Part shown: piece by piece, positions 1-10,848 of the stretch
How the letters are laid out: every line of letters begins with the position of its first letter
How positions within the stretch are numbered: position 1 is the stretch's first letter
Source of the DNA: Anniella stebbinsi
Taxonomy: Eukaryota > Chordata > Lepidosauria > Squamata > Anniellidae
Reading direction: 5' to 3'
Length of the DNA stretch: 64,000 bases
Assembly (NCBI GenBank): GCA_029215795.1
Contig: JARDYH010000033.1
Span: forward strand, 62,001 to 126,000
Program-made: the position numbers and the translations under genes
The notes under the pieces: generated by a model
Seen by the model: the letters and a program-made list of their open reading frames with translations, nothing else
Databases searched by the model: none
What the model was told of the DNA's origin: nothing

Positions 1-266
1 CCCTATACTTCCCCTTCCCTCTATACTTCCCCTTCTTCCCCTAGACTTCCCCTAGACTTCCCCTTCTTCCCCTAGACTTCCCCTAGACTTCCCCTTCCCT
101 CTATACTTCCCCTTCTTCCATTAGACTTCCCCTTCCCTCTATACTTCCCCTGCTTCCCCTAGACTTCCCCTAGACTTCTCCTTCTTCCCCTTAACTTCCC
201 CTAGACTTCCCTTCCCTCTATACTTCCCCTTCTTCCCCTAGACTTCCATTAGACTTCCCCTTCCCT

Positions 267-274
267 CTCAACAT
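267..274. other. CTCAACAT variant marker (higher-order anchor)
   Basis: A compound change of the CTCTATACTT context. It occurs at 267, 5693, 11115, 16541, 18326, 42618, 45406, 53509 and 58935. Spacings are 5426, 5422, 5426, 1785, 24292, 2788, 8103 and 5426. In the 2.2-kb family the same site reads CTCTCTAC. It is useful as a single-copy probe for each 5.4-kb unit. Confidence 0.9.
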
Positions 275-930
275 CCCCTTCTTCCCCTAGACTTCTCCTT
301 CTTCCCCTAGACTTCCCCTTCTTCCCCTAGACTTCCCCTTCCCTCTATACTTCCCCTTCTTCCATTAGACTTCCCCTTCCCTCTATACTTCCCCTGCTTC
401 CCCTAGACTTCCCCTAGACTTCCCCTTCTTCCCCTAGACTTCCCCTAGACTTCCCCTTCCCTCTATACTTCCCCTTCTTCCCCTAGACTTCCCCTTCCCT
501 CTATACTTCCCCTTCTTCCCCTAAACTTCCCCTTCTTCCCCTAGACTTCCTCTTCTTCCCCTAGACTTCCCCTTCCCTCTATACTTCCCCTTCTTCCCCT
601 AGACTACCCCTTCTTCCCTTAGACTTCCCCTTCTTCCCCTATACTTCCCCTTCCCTCTATACTTCCCCTTCTTCCCCTAGACTTCCCCTAGACTTCCCCT
701 TCTTCCCCTAGACTTCCCCTAGACTTCCCCTTCCCTCTATACTTCCCCTTCTTTCCCTAGACTTCCCCTTCCCTCTATACTTCCCCTTCTTCCCCTAGAC
801 TTCCCCTTCTTCCCCTAGACTTCCTCTTCTTCCCCTAGACTTCCCCTTCCCTCTATACTTCCCCTTCTTCCCCTAGACTTCCCCTTCTTCCTTTAGACTT
901 CCCCTTCTTCCCCTATACTTCCCCTTCCCT

Positions 931-938
931 CTGTAATA
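931..938. other. CTGTAATA variant marker (higher-order anchor)
   Basis: Occurs at 931, 6357, 11779, 17205, 18990, 43282, 46070, 50348, 54173 and 59561. It lies exactly 664 bp after CTCAACAT in eight of nine cases and 626 bp after it at 59561. It is the only place where GTAATA appears in the canonical order. Confidence 0.9.
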
Positions 939-2373
939 CCCCTTCTTCCCCTAGACTTCCCCTAGACTTCCCCTTCCCTCTATACTTCCCCTTCTTCCCC
1001 TAGATTTCCCCTTCTTCCCTTAGACTTCCCCTTCTTCCCCTATACTTCCCCTTCCCTCTGTACTTCCCCTTCTTCCCCTAGACTTCCCCTAGACTTCCCC
1101 TTCCCGCTATACTTCCCCTTCTTCCCCTAGACTTCTCCTAGACTTCCCCTTCATCCCCTAGACTTCCCCTTCTTCCCCTAGACTTCCCGTAGACTTCCCC
1201 TTCCCTCTATACTTTCCCTTCTTCCCCTAGACTTCCCCTAGACTTCCCCTTCTTCCCCTAGACTTCCCCTAGACTTCCCCTTCCCTCTATACTTCCCCTT
1301 ATTCCATTAGACTTCCCCTTCCCTCTATACTTCCCCTGCTTCCCCTAGACTTCCCCTAGACTTCCCCTTCTTCCCCTAGACTTCCCCTAGACTTCCCCTT
1401 CCTTCTATACTTCCCCTTCTTCCCCTAGACTTCCCCTTCCCTCTATACTTCCCCTTCTTCCCCTAGACTTCCCCTTCTTCCCCTAGACTTCCCCTCCTTC
1501 CCCTAGACTTCCCCTTCTTCCCCTAGACTTCCCCTTCTTCCCCTAGACTTCCCCTTCTTCCCCTAGACTTCCCCTAGACTTCCCCTTGCCTCTATACTTC
1601 ACCTTCTTCCCCTAGACTTTCTCTTCCCTCTATACTTCCCCTTCTTCCCCTAGACTTCCCCTTCTTCCCCTAGATTTCCCCTTCTTCCCTTAGACTTCCC
1701 CTTCTTCCCCTATACTTCCCCTTCCCTCTATACTTCCCCTTCTTCCCCTAGACTTCCCCTAGACTTCCCCTTCCCGCTATACTTCCCCTTCTTCCCCTAG
1801 ACTTCTCCTAGACTTCCCCTTCTTCCCCTAGACTTCCCCTTCTTCTCCTAGACTTCCCGTAGACTTCCCCTTCCCTCTATACTTTCCCTTCTTCCCCTAG
1901 ACTTCCCCTAGACTTCCCCTTCTTCCCCTAGACTTCCCCTAGACTTCCCCTTCCCTCTATACTTCCCCTTATTCCATTAGACTTCCCCTTCCCTCTATAC
2001 TTCCCCTGCTTCCCCTAGACTTCCCCTAGACTTCCCCTTCCTTCTATACTTCCCCTTCTTCCCCTAGACTTCCCCTTCCCTCTATACTTCCCCTTCTTCC
2101 CCTAGACTTCCCCTTCTTCCCCTAGACTTCCTCTTCTTCCCCTAGACTTCCCCTTGTTCCCCTAGACTTCCCCTAGACTTCCCCTTGCCTCTATACTTCA
2201 CCTTCTTCCCCTAGACTTTCTCTTCCCTCTATACTTCCCCTTCTTCCCCTAGACTTCCCCTTCTTCCCCTAGACTTCCCCATCTTCCCCTAGACTTCCCC
2301 TTCCCTCTAGACTTCCCCTTCTTCCCCTAGACTTCCCCTAGACTTCCCCTTCTTCCCCTAGACTTCCCCTTCC

Positions 2374-2460
2374 CATTCTACTTCCCCTTCTTCCCCTAGA
2401 CTTCCCCTTCTTCCCCTAGACTTCCCCTTCTTCCCCTAGACTTCCCCTTCTTCCCCTAGA
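2374..2460. repeat. CATTCTA marker followed by four perfect 20-mers
   Basis: A rare module C variant (CCCATTCTA in place of CCCTCTATA; CATTCT at 2374) is followed by exactly four consecutive copies of CTTCCCCTTCTTCCCCTAGA at 2381-2460. The same marker occurs at 7878, 9892, 13222, 20511, 25909, 31922, 47591, 51172, 55616, 61082 and 62506. The run of four 20-mers follows it in the copies I read. It is a reliable anchor for aligning higher-order copies. Confidence 0.9.
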
Positions 2461-2607
2461 CTTCCCCTTCCCTCTATACTTCCCCTTCTTCCCCTAGACT
2501 TCCCCTAGACTTCCCCTTCCCTCTATACTTCCCCTTCTTCCCCTAGACTTCCCCTAGACTTCCCCTTCCCTCTATACTTCCCCTTCTTCCCCTAGACTTC
2601 CCCTAGA
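2461..2607. repeat. Reference stretch: three perfect 49-bp compound units
   Basis: 2461-2509, 2510-2558 and 2559-2607 are three identical 49-bp units. Each is BC (18 bp, ending TCTATA), then BA (20 bp, ending CTAGA), then A (11 bp). This is the clearest example of the commonest module order. The next unit starts at 2608 with one C missing from its first module (CTTCCCTT), a recurrent variant seen throughout the array before CCCTCTATA. Composition per unit: 24 C, 17 T, 6 A, 2 G. Confidence 0.93.
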
Positions 2608-5600
2608 CTTCCCTTCCCTCTATACTTCCCCTTCTTCCCCTAGACTTCCCCTAGACTTCCCCTTCCCTCTCTACTTCCCCTTCTTCCCCTAGACATCCCC
2701 TTCTTCCCCTAGACTTCCCCTTCTTCCCCTAGACTTCCCCTAGACTTCCCCTTCCCTCTATACTTCCCCTTCTTCCCCTACACTTCCCCTTCCCTCTATA
2801 CTTCCCCTTCTTCCCCTAGACTTCCCCTTCCCTCTATACTACCCCTGCTTCCCCTAGACTTCCCCTAGACTTCTCCTTCTTCCCCTAGACTTCCCCTAGA
2901 CTTCCCTTCCCTCTATACTTCCCCTTCTTCCCCTAGACTTCCCCTAGACTTCCCCTTCCCTCTCTACTTCCCCTTCTTCCCCTAGACTTCCCCTTCTTCC
3001 CCTAGACTTCCCCTTCTTCCCCTAGACTTCCCCTTCCCTCTATACTTCCCCTTCTTCCATTAGACTTCCCCTTCCCTCTATACTTCCCCTGCTTCCCCTA
3101 GACTTCCCCTAGACTTCCCCTTCTTCCCCTAGACTTCCCCTAGACTTCCCCTTCCCTCTATACGTCCCCTTCTTCCCCTAGACTTCCCCTTTCCTCTATA
3201 CTTCCCCTTCTTCCCCTAGACTTCTCCTTCTTCCCCTAGACTACCTCTTCTTCCCCTAGACTTCCCCTTCCCTCTATACTTCCCCTTTTCCCCTAGACTT
3301 CCCCTTCTTCCCTTAGACTTCCCCTTCTTCCCCTAGACTTCCCATTCTTCCCCTAGACTTCCCCTTCTTCCCCTAGACTTCCCCTAGACTTCCCATTGCC
3401 TCTATACTTCCCCTTCTTCCCCTAGACTTTCTCTTCCCTCTATACTTCCCCTTCTTCCCCTAGACTTCCCCTTCTTCCCCTAGACTTCCCCTTCTTCCCC
3501 TAGACTTCCCCTTCCCTCTATACTTCCCCTTCTTCCCCTAGACTTCCCCTAGACTTCCCTTCCCTCTATACTTCCCCTTCTTCCCCTAGTCTTCCCCTAG
3601 ACTTCCCCTTCCCTCTCTACTTCCCCTTCTTCCCCTAGACATCCCCTTCTTCCCCTAGACTTCCCCTTCTTCCCCTAGACTTCCCCTAGACTTCCCCTTC
3701 CCTCTATACTTCCCCTTCTTCCCCTACACTTCCCCTTCCCTCTATACTTCCCCTTCTTCCCCTAGACTTCCCCTTCCCTCTATACTTCCCCTGCTTCCCC
3801 TAGACTTCCCCTAGACTTCTCCTTCTTCCCCTAGACTTCCCCTAGACTTCCCTTCCCTCTATACTTCCCCTTCTTCCCCTAGACTTCCCCTAGACTTCCC
3901 CTTCCCTCTCTACTTCCCCTTCTTCCCCTAGACTTCCCCATCTTCCCCTAGACTTCCCCTTCTTCCCCTAGACTTCCCCTTCCCTCTATACTTCCCCTTC
4001 TTCCATTAGACTTCCCCTTCCCTCTATACTTCCCCTGCTTCCCCTAGACTTCCCCTAGACTTCCCCTTCTTCCCCTAGACTTCCCCAAGACTTCCCCTTC
4101 CCTCTATACTTCCCCGTCTTCCCCTATACTTCCCCTTCCCTCTATACTTCCCCTTCTTCCCCTAAACTTCCCCTTCTTCCCCTAGACTTTCTCTTCTTCC
4201 CGTAGACTTCCCCTTCCCTCTATACTTCCCCTTCTTCCCCTAGACTTCCCCTTCTTCCCTTAGACTTCCCCTTCTTCCCCTATACTTCCCCTTCCCTCTA
4301 TACTTCCCCTTCTTCCCCTAGACTTCCCCTAGACTTCCCCTTCTTCCCCTAGACTTCCCCTAGACTTCCCCTTCCCTCTATACTTCCCCTTCTTTCCCTA
4401 GACTTCCCCTTCCCTCTATACTTCCCCTTCTTCCCCTAGACTTCCCCTTCTTCCCCTAGACTTCCTCTTCTTCCCCTAGACTTCCCCTTCCCTCTATACT
4501 TCCCCTTCTTCCCCTAGACTTCCCCTTCTTCCCTTAGACTTCCCCTTCTTCCCCTAGACTTCCCCTTCCCTCTATACTTCCCCTTCTTCCCCTAGACTTC
4601 CCCTAGACTTCCCCTTCCCTCTATACTTCCCCTTCTTCCCCTAGATTTCCCCTTCTTCCCTTAGACTTCCCCTTCTTCCCCTATACTTCCCCTTCCCTCT
4701 ATACTTCCCCTTCTTCCCCTAGACTTCCCCTAGACTATCCCTTCCCGCTATACTTCCCCTTCTTCCCCTAGACTTCTCCTAGACATCCCCTTCTTCCCCT
4801 AGACTTCCCCTTCTTACCCTAGACTTCCCGTAGACTTCCCCTTCCCTCTATACTTTCCCTTCTTCCCCTAGACTTCCCCTAGACTTCCCCTTCTTCCCCT
4901 AGACTTCCCCTAGACTTCCCCTTCCCTCTATACTTCCCCTTATTCCATTAGACTTCCCCTTCCCTCTATACTTCCGCTGCTTCCCCTAGACTTCCCCTAG
5001 ACTTCCCCTTCTTCCCCTAGACTTCCTCTAGACTTCCCCTTCCCTCTATACTTCCCCTTCTTCCCCTAGACTTCCCCTTCCCTCTATACTTCCCCTTCTT
5101 CCCCTAGACTTCCCCTTCTTCCCCTAGACTTCCTCTTCTTCCCCTAGACTTCCGCTTCCCTCTATACTTCCCTTTCTTCCCCTAGACTTCCCCTTCTTCC
5201 CTTAGACTTCCCCTTCTTCCCCTATACTTCCCCTTCCCTCTATACTTCCCCTTCTTCCCCTAGACTTCCCCTAGACTTCCCCTTCCCGCTATACTTTTCC
5301 TTCTTCCCCTAGACTTCCCCTTCTTCCCCTAGACTTCCCCTTCCATCTATACTTCCCCTTCTTCCCCTAGACTTCTCCTAGACTTCCCCTTCTTCCCCTA
5401 GACTTCCCCTTCTTCCCCTAGACTTCCCGTAGACTTCCCCTTCCCTCTATACTTTCCCTTCTTCCCCTAGACTTCCCCAAGACTCCCCCTTCTTCCCCTA
5501 GACTTCCCCTAGACTTCCCCTTCCCTCTATACTTCCCCTTCTTCCATTAGACTTCCCCTTCCCTCTATACTTCCCCTGCTTCCCCTAGACTTCCCCTAGA

Positions 5601-7572
5601 CTTCTCCTTCTTCCCCTTAACTTCCCCTAGACTTCCCTTCCCTCTATACTTCCCCTTCTTCCCCTAGACTTCCCCTAGACTTCCCCTTCCCTCTCAACAT
5701 CCCCTTCTTCCCCTAGACTTCCCCTTCTTCCCCTAGACTTCCCCTTCTTCCCCTAGACTTCCCCTTCCCTCTATACTTCCCCTTCTTCCATTAGACTTCC
5801 CCTTCCCTCTATACTTCCCCTGCTTCCCCTAGACTTCCCCTAGACTTCCCCTTCTTCCCCTAGACTTCCCCTAGACTTCCCCTTCCCTCTATACTTCCCC
5901 TTCTTCCCCTAGACTTCCCCTTCCCTCTATACTTCCCCTTCTTCCCCTAAACTTCCCCTTCTTCCCCTAGACTTCCTCTTCTTCCCCTAGACTTCCCCTT
6001 CCCTCTATACTTCCCCTTCTTCCCCTAGACTACCCCTTCTTCCCTTAGACTTCCCCTTCTTCCCCTATACTTCCCCTTCCCTCTATACTTCCCCTTCTTC
6101 CCCTAGACTTCCCCTAGACTTCCCCTTCTTCCCCTAGACTTCCCCTAGACTTCCCCTTCCCTCTATACTTCCCCTTCTTTCCCTATACTTCCCCTTCCCA
6201 CTATACTTCCCCTTCTTCCCCTAGACTTCCCCTTCTTCCCCTAGACTTCCTCTTCTTCCCCTAGACTTCCCCTTCCCTCTATACTTCCCCTTCTTCCCCT
6301 AGACTTCCCCTTCTTCCTTTAGACTTCCCCTTCTTCCCCTATACTTCCCCTTCCCTCTGTAATACCCCTTCTTCCCCTAGACTTCCCCTAGACTTCCCCT
6401 TCCCTCTATACTTCCCCTTCTTCCCCTAGATTTCCCCTTCTTCCCTTAGACTTCCCCTTCTTCCCCTATACTTCCCCTTCCCTCTGTACTTCCCCTTCTT
6501 CCCCTAGACTTCCCCTAGACTTCCCCTTCCCGCTATACTTCCCCTTCTTCCCCTAGACTTCTCCTAGACTTCCCCTTCATCCCCTAGACTTCCCCTTCTT
6601 CCCCTAGACTTCCCGTAGACTTCCCCTTCCCTCTATACTTTCCCTTCTTCCCCTAGACTTCCCCTAGACTTCCCCTTCTTCCCCTAGACTTCCCCTAGAC
6701 TTCCCCTTCCCTCTATACTTCCCCTTATTCCATTAGACTTCCCCTTCCCTCTATACTTCCCCTGCTTCCCCTAGACTTCCCCTAGACTTCCCCTTCTTCC
6801 CCTAGACTTCCCCTAGACTTCCCCTTCCTTCTATACTTCCCCTTCTTCCCCTAGACTTCCCCTTCCCTCTATACTTCCCCTTCTTCCCCTAGACTTCCCC
6901 TTCTTCCCCTAGACTTCCCCTCCTTCCCCTAGACTTCCCCTTCTTCCCCTAGACTTCCCCTTCTTCCCCTAGACTTCCCCTTCTTCCCCTAGACTTCCCC
7001 TAGACTTCCCCTTGCCTCTATACTTCACCTTCTTCCCCTAGACTTTCTCTTCCCTCTATACTTCCCCTTCTTCCCCTAGACTTCCCCTTCTTCCCCTAGA
7101 TTTCCCCTTCTTCCCTTAGACTTCCCCTTCTTCCCCTATACTTCCCCTTCCCTCTATACTTCCCCTTCTTCCCCTAGACTTCCCCTAGACTTCCCCTTCC
7201 CGCTATACTTCCCCTTCTTCCCCTAGACTTCTCCTAGACTTCCCCTTCTTCCCCTAGACTTCCCCTTCTTCTCCTAGACTTCCCGTAGACTTCCCCTTCC
7301 CTCTATACTTTCCCTTCTTCCCCTAGACTTCCCCTAGACTTCCCCTTCTTCCCCTAGACTTCCCCTAGACTTCCCCTTCCCTCTATACTTCCCCTTATTC
7401 CATTAGACTTCCCCTTCCCTCTATACTTCCCCTGCTTCCCCTAGACTTCCCCTAGACTTCCCCTTCCTTCTATACTTCCCCTTCTTCCCCTAGACTTCCC
7501 CTTCCCTCTATACTTCCCCTTCTTCCCCTAGACTTCCCCTTCTTCCCCTAGACTTCCTCTTCTTCCCCTGGA

Positions 7573-7650
7573 CTTCCCCTTCCCTCTATACTTCCCCTTC
7601 TTCCCCTAGACTTCCCCTTCTTCCCCTAGACTTCCCCTTCTTCCCCTAGA
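7573..7650. repeat. 78-bp module insertion that defines type II units
   Basis: After the variant tail CCTGGA, type II units carry one 18-mer (7573-7590) and three 20-mers (7591-7650) that type I units lack; 18+20+20+20 = 78. Type I goes straight from the equivalent tail (CCTAGA near 2127) to the CTTGTTCCCC variant. The insertion also appears at about 20206-20283, 25604-25681, 47286-47363, 60777-60854 and 62201-62278, each time before CATTCT. Confidence 0.85.
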
Positions 7651-8947
7651 CTTCCCCTTGTTCCCCTAGAGTTCCCCTAGACTTCCCCTTGCCTCTATAC
7701 TTCACCTTCTTCCCCTAGACTTTCTCTTCCCTCTATACTTCCCCTTCTTCCCCTAGACTTCCCCTTCTTCCCCTAGACTTCCCCATCTTCCCCTAGACTT
7801 CCCCTTCCCTCTAGACTTCCCCTTCTTCCCCTAGACTTCCCCTAGACTTCCCCTTCTTCCCCTAGACTTCCCCTTCCCATTCTACTTCCCCTTCTTCCCC
7901 TAGACTTCCCCTTCTTCCCCTAGACTTCCCCTTCTTCCCCTAGACTTCCCCTTCTTCCCCTAGACTTCCCCTTCCCTCTATACTTCCCCTTCTTCCCCTA
8001 GACTTCCCCTAGACTTCCCCTTCCCTCTATACTTCCCCTTCTTCCCCTAGACTTCCCCTAGACTTCCCCTTCCCTCTATACTTCCCCTTCTTCCCCTAGA
8101 CTTCCCCTTCTTCCCCTAGACTTCCCCTTCTTCCCTTAGATTTCCCCTTCTCCCCCTAGACTTCCCCTAGACTTCCCCTTCCCTCTATACTTCCCCTTCT
8201 TCCCCTAGACTTCCCCTTCTTCTCCTAGACTTCCCCTTCTTCCCCTAGACTTCCCCTTCTTCCCCTAGACTTCCCCTTCTTCCCCTAGACTTCCCCTAGA
8301 CTTCCCCTTCCCTCTATACTTCCCCTTCTTCCCCTACACTTCCCCTTCCCTCTATACTTCCCCTTCTTCCCCTAGACTTCCCCTGGACTTCCCCTTCCCT
8401 CTATACTTCCCCTTCTTCCCCTAGTCTACCCCTTGACTTCCCCTTCCCTCTATACTTCCCCTTCTTCCCCTAGAATTCCACGTCTTCCCCTAGACTTCCC
8501 CTTCTTCCCCAAGACTTCCCCTACACTTCCCCTTCCCTCTATACTTCCCCTTCCTCCCTAGACTTCCCCTAGATTTCCCCTTCTTCCCCTAGACTTCCCC
8601 TTCCCTCTATACTTCCCCTTCTTCCCCTAGAGTTCCCCTTCTTCTCCTAGACTTCTCCTAGACTTCCCCTTCTTCCCCTAGACTTCCCCTTCTTCTCCTA
8701 GACTTCCCGTAGACTTCCCCTTCCCTCTATACTTTCCCTTCTTCCCCTAGACTTCCCCTAGACTTCCCCTTCTTCCCCTAGACTTCCCCTAGACTTCCCC
8801 TTCCCTCTATACTTCCCCTTCTTCCCCTAGACTTCCCCTTCCCTCTATACTTCCCCTTCTTCCCCTAAACTTCCCCTTCTTCCCCTAGACTTCCTCTTCT
8901 TCCCCTAGACTTCCCCTTCCCTCTATACTTCCCCTTCTTCCCCTAGA

Positions 8948-10848
8948 CTTCCCCTTCCCTCTATACTTCCCCTTCTTCCCCTAGACTTCCCCTTCTTCCC
9001 CTAGACTTCCCCTCCTTCCCCTAGACTTCCCCTTCTTCCCCTAGACTTCCCCTTCTTCCCCTAGACTTCCCCTTCTTCCCCTAGACTTCCCCTAGACTTC
9101 CCCTTGCCTCTATACTTCACCTTCTTCCCCTAGACTTTCTCTTCCCTCTATACTTCCCCTTCTTCCCCTAGACTTCCCCTTCTTCCCCTAGATTTCCCCT
9201 TCTTCCCTTAGACTTCCCCTTCTTCCCCTATACTTCCCCTTCCCTCTATACTTCCCCTTCTTCCCCTAGACTTCCCCTAGACTTCCCCTTCCCGCTATAC
9301 TTCCCCTTCTTCCCCTAGACTTCTCCTAGACTTCCCCTTCTTCCCCTAGACTTCCCCTTCTTCTCCTAGACTTCCCGTAGACTTCCCCTTCCCTCTATAC
9401 TTTCCCTTCTTCCCCTAGACTTCCCCTAGACTTCCCCTTCTTCCCCTAGACTTCCCCTAGACTTCCCCTTCCCTCTATACTTCCCCTTATTCCATTAGAC
9501 TTCCCCTTCCCTCTATACTTCCCCTGCTTCCCCTGGACTTCCCCTAGACTTCCCCTTCCTTCTATACTTCCCCTTCTTCCCCTAGACTTCCCCTTCCCTC
9601 TATACTTCCCCTTCTTCCCCTAGACTTCCCCTTCTTCCCCTAGACTTCCTCTTCTTCCCCTAGACTTCCCCTTGTTCCCCTAGACTTCCCCTAGACTTCC
9701 CCTTGCCTCTATACTTCACCTTCTTCCCCTAGACTTTCTCTTCCCTCTATACTTCCCCTTCTTCCCCTAGACTTCCCCTTCTTCCCCTAGACTTCCCCAT
9801 CTTCCCCTAGACTTCCCCTTCCCTCTAGACTTCCCCTTCTTCCCCTAGACTTCCCCTAGACTTCCCCTTCTTCCCCTAGACTTCCCCTTCCCATTCTACT
9901 TCCCCTTCTTCCCCTAGACTTCCCCTTCTTCCCCTAGACTTCCCCTTCTTCCCCTAGACTTCCCCTTCTTCCCCTAGACTTCCCCTTCCCTCTATACTTC
10001 CCCTTCTTCCCCTAGACTTCCCCTAGACTTCCCCTTCCCTCTATACTTCCCCTTCTTCCCCTAGACTTCCCCTAGACTTCCCCTTCCCTCTATACTTCCC
10101 CTTCTTCCCCTAGACTTCCCCTAGACTTCCCTTCCCTCTATACTTCCCCTTCTTCCCCTAGACTTCCCCTAGACTTCCCCTTCCCTCTCTACTTCCCCTT
10201 CTTCCCCTAGACATCCCCTTCTTCCCCTAGACTTCCCCTTCTTCCCCTAGACTTCCCCTAGACTTCCCCTTCCCTCTATACTTCCCCTTCTTCCCCTACA
10301 CTTCCCCTTCCCTCTATACTTCCCCTTCTTCCCCTAGACTTCCCCTTCCCTCTATACTACCCCTGCTTCCCCTAGACTTCCCCTAGACTTCTCCTTCTTC
10401 CCCTAGACTTCCCCTAGACTTCCCTTCCCTCTATACTTCCCCTTCTTCCCCTAGACTTCCCCTAGACTTCCCCTTCCCTCTCTACTTCCCCTTCTTCCCC
10501 TAGACTTCCCCTTCTTCCCCTAGACTTCCCCTTCTTCCCCTAGACTTCCCCTTCCCTCTATACTTCCCCTTCTTCCATTAGACTTCCCCTTCCCTCTATA
10601 CTTCCCCTGCTTCCCCTAGACTTCCCCTAGACTTCCCCTTCTTCCCCTAGACTTCCCCTAGACTTCCCCTTCCCTCTATACGTCCCCTTCTTCCCCTAGA
10701 CTTCCCCTTTCCTCTATACTTCCCCTTCTTCCCCTAGACTTCTCCTTCTTCCCCTAGACTACCTCTTCTTCCCCTAGACTTCCCCTTCCCTCTATACTTC
10801 CCCTTTTCCCCTAGACTTCCCCTTCTTCCCTTAGACTTCCCCTTCTTC
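8948..10848. repeat. 1.9-kb block repeated from 1430-3330
   Basis: Markers match the first unit at a constant offset of 7,518 bp: CCTCCTT 1493 and 9011, CATTCT 2374 and 9892, AGACATCCCC 2691 and 10209, TACGTCCCC 3161 and 10679. The left junction lies near 8948, after a stretch ending in CTAGACTTCCCCTTCC. At its right end the sequence passes into the next super-repeat copy at about 10849. It gives the super-repeat a third CATTCT element. Confidence 0.85.

Larger units (their letters stand above)
1..5426. repeat. 5.42-kb higher-order unit, copy a (type I half)
   Basis: First half of the 10,848-bp super-repeat. Anchors are CTCAACAT at 267, CTGTAATA at 931, CCTCCTT at 1493, CATTCT at 2374, TACGTCCCC at 3161, AGACATCCCC at 2691 and 3637, CCGCTGC at 4974 and CCTCTAGA at 5025. 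CTCAACAT to CTGTAATA is 664 bp and CTGTAATA to CATTCT is 1,443 bp. The same order and spacing recur 10,848 bp and 53,242 bp downstream. Compared with type II it lacks a 78-bp block before CATTCT. The start is the window edge, so the true phase of the unit is arbitrary. Confidence 0.85.
5427..10848. repeat. 5.42-kb higher-order unit, copy b (type II half)
   Basis: Second half of the super-repeat. CTCAACAT is at 5693 and CTGTAATA at 6357, both 5,426 bp after their counterparts in copy a. CATTCT is at 7878, 5,504 bp after its counterpart, because of a 78-bp insertion at 7573-7650. From about 8101 it leaves the copy a order and carries its own markers: CTAGTCTACCCC at 8421, AGAATTCCACGTC near 8474 and CTAGAGTTCC near 8630. 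From about 8948 it switches back to sequence matching 1430-3330, so copy b is itself a composite. Confidence 0.83.

Noticed and set aside
500..560. Telomere repeat (CCCTAAA or CCCTTAG-like strings, for example in CCCCTAAACTT)
   Set aside because: They occur singly as point variants of the A module tail (CTAGA to CTAAA or TTAGA), never as consecutive telomere units.
2461..2478. TATA-box promoters from the CTCTATACTT tail
   Set aside because: The string is module C, repeated hundreds of times at fixed spacing with no associated gene; its regularity explains it.
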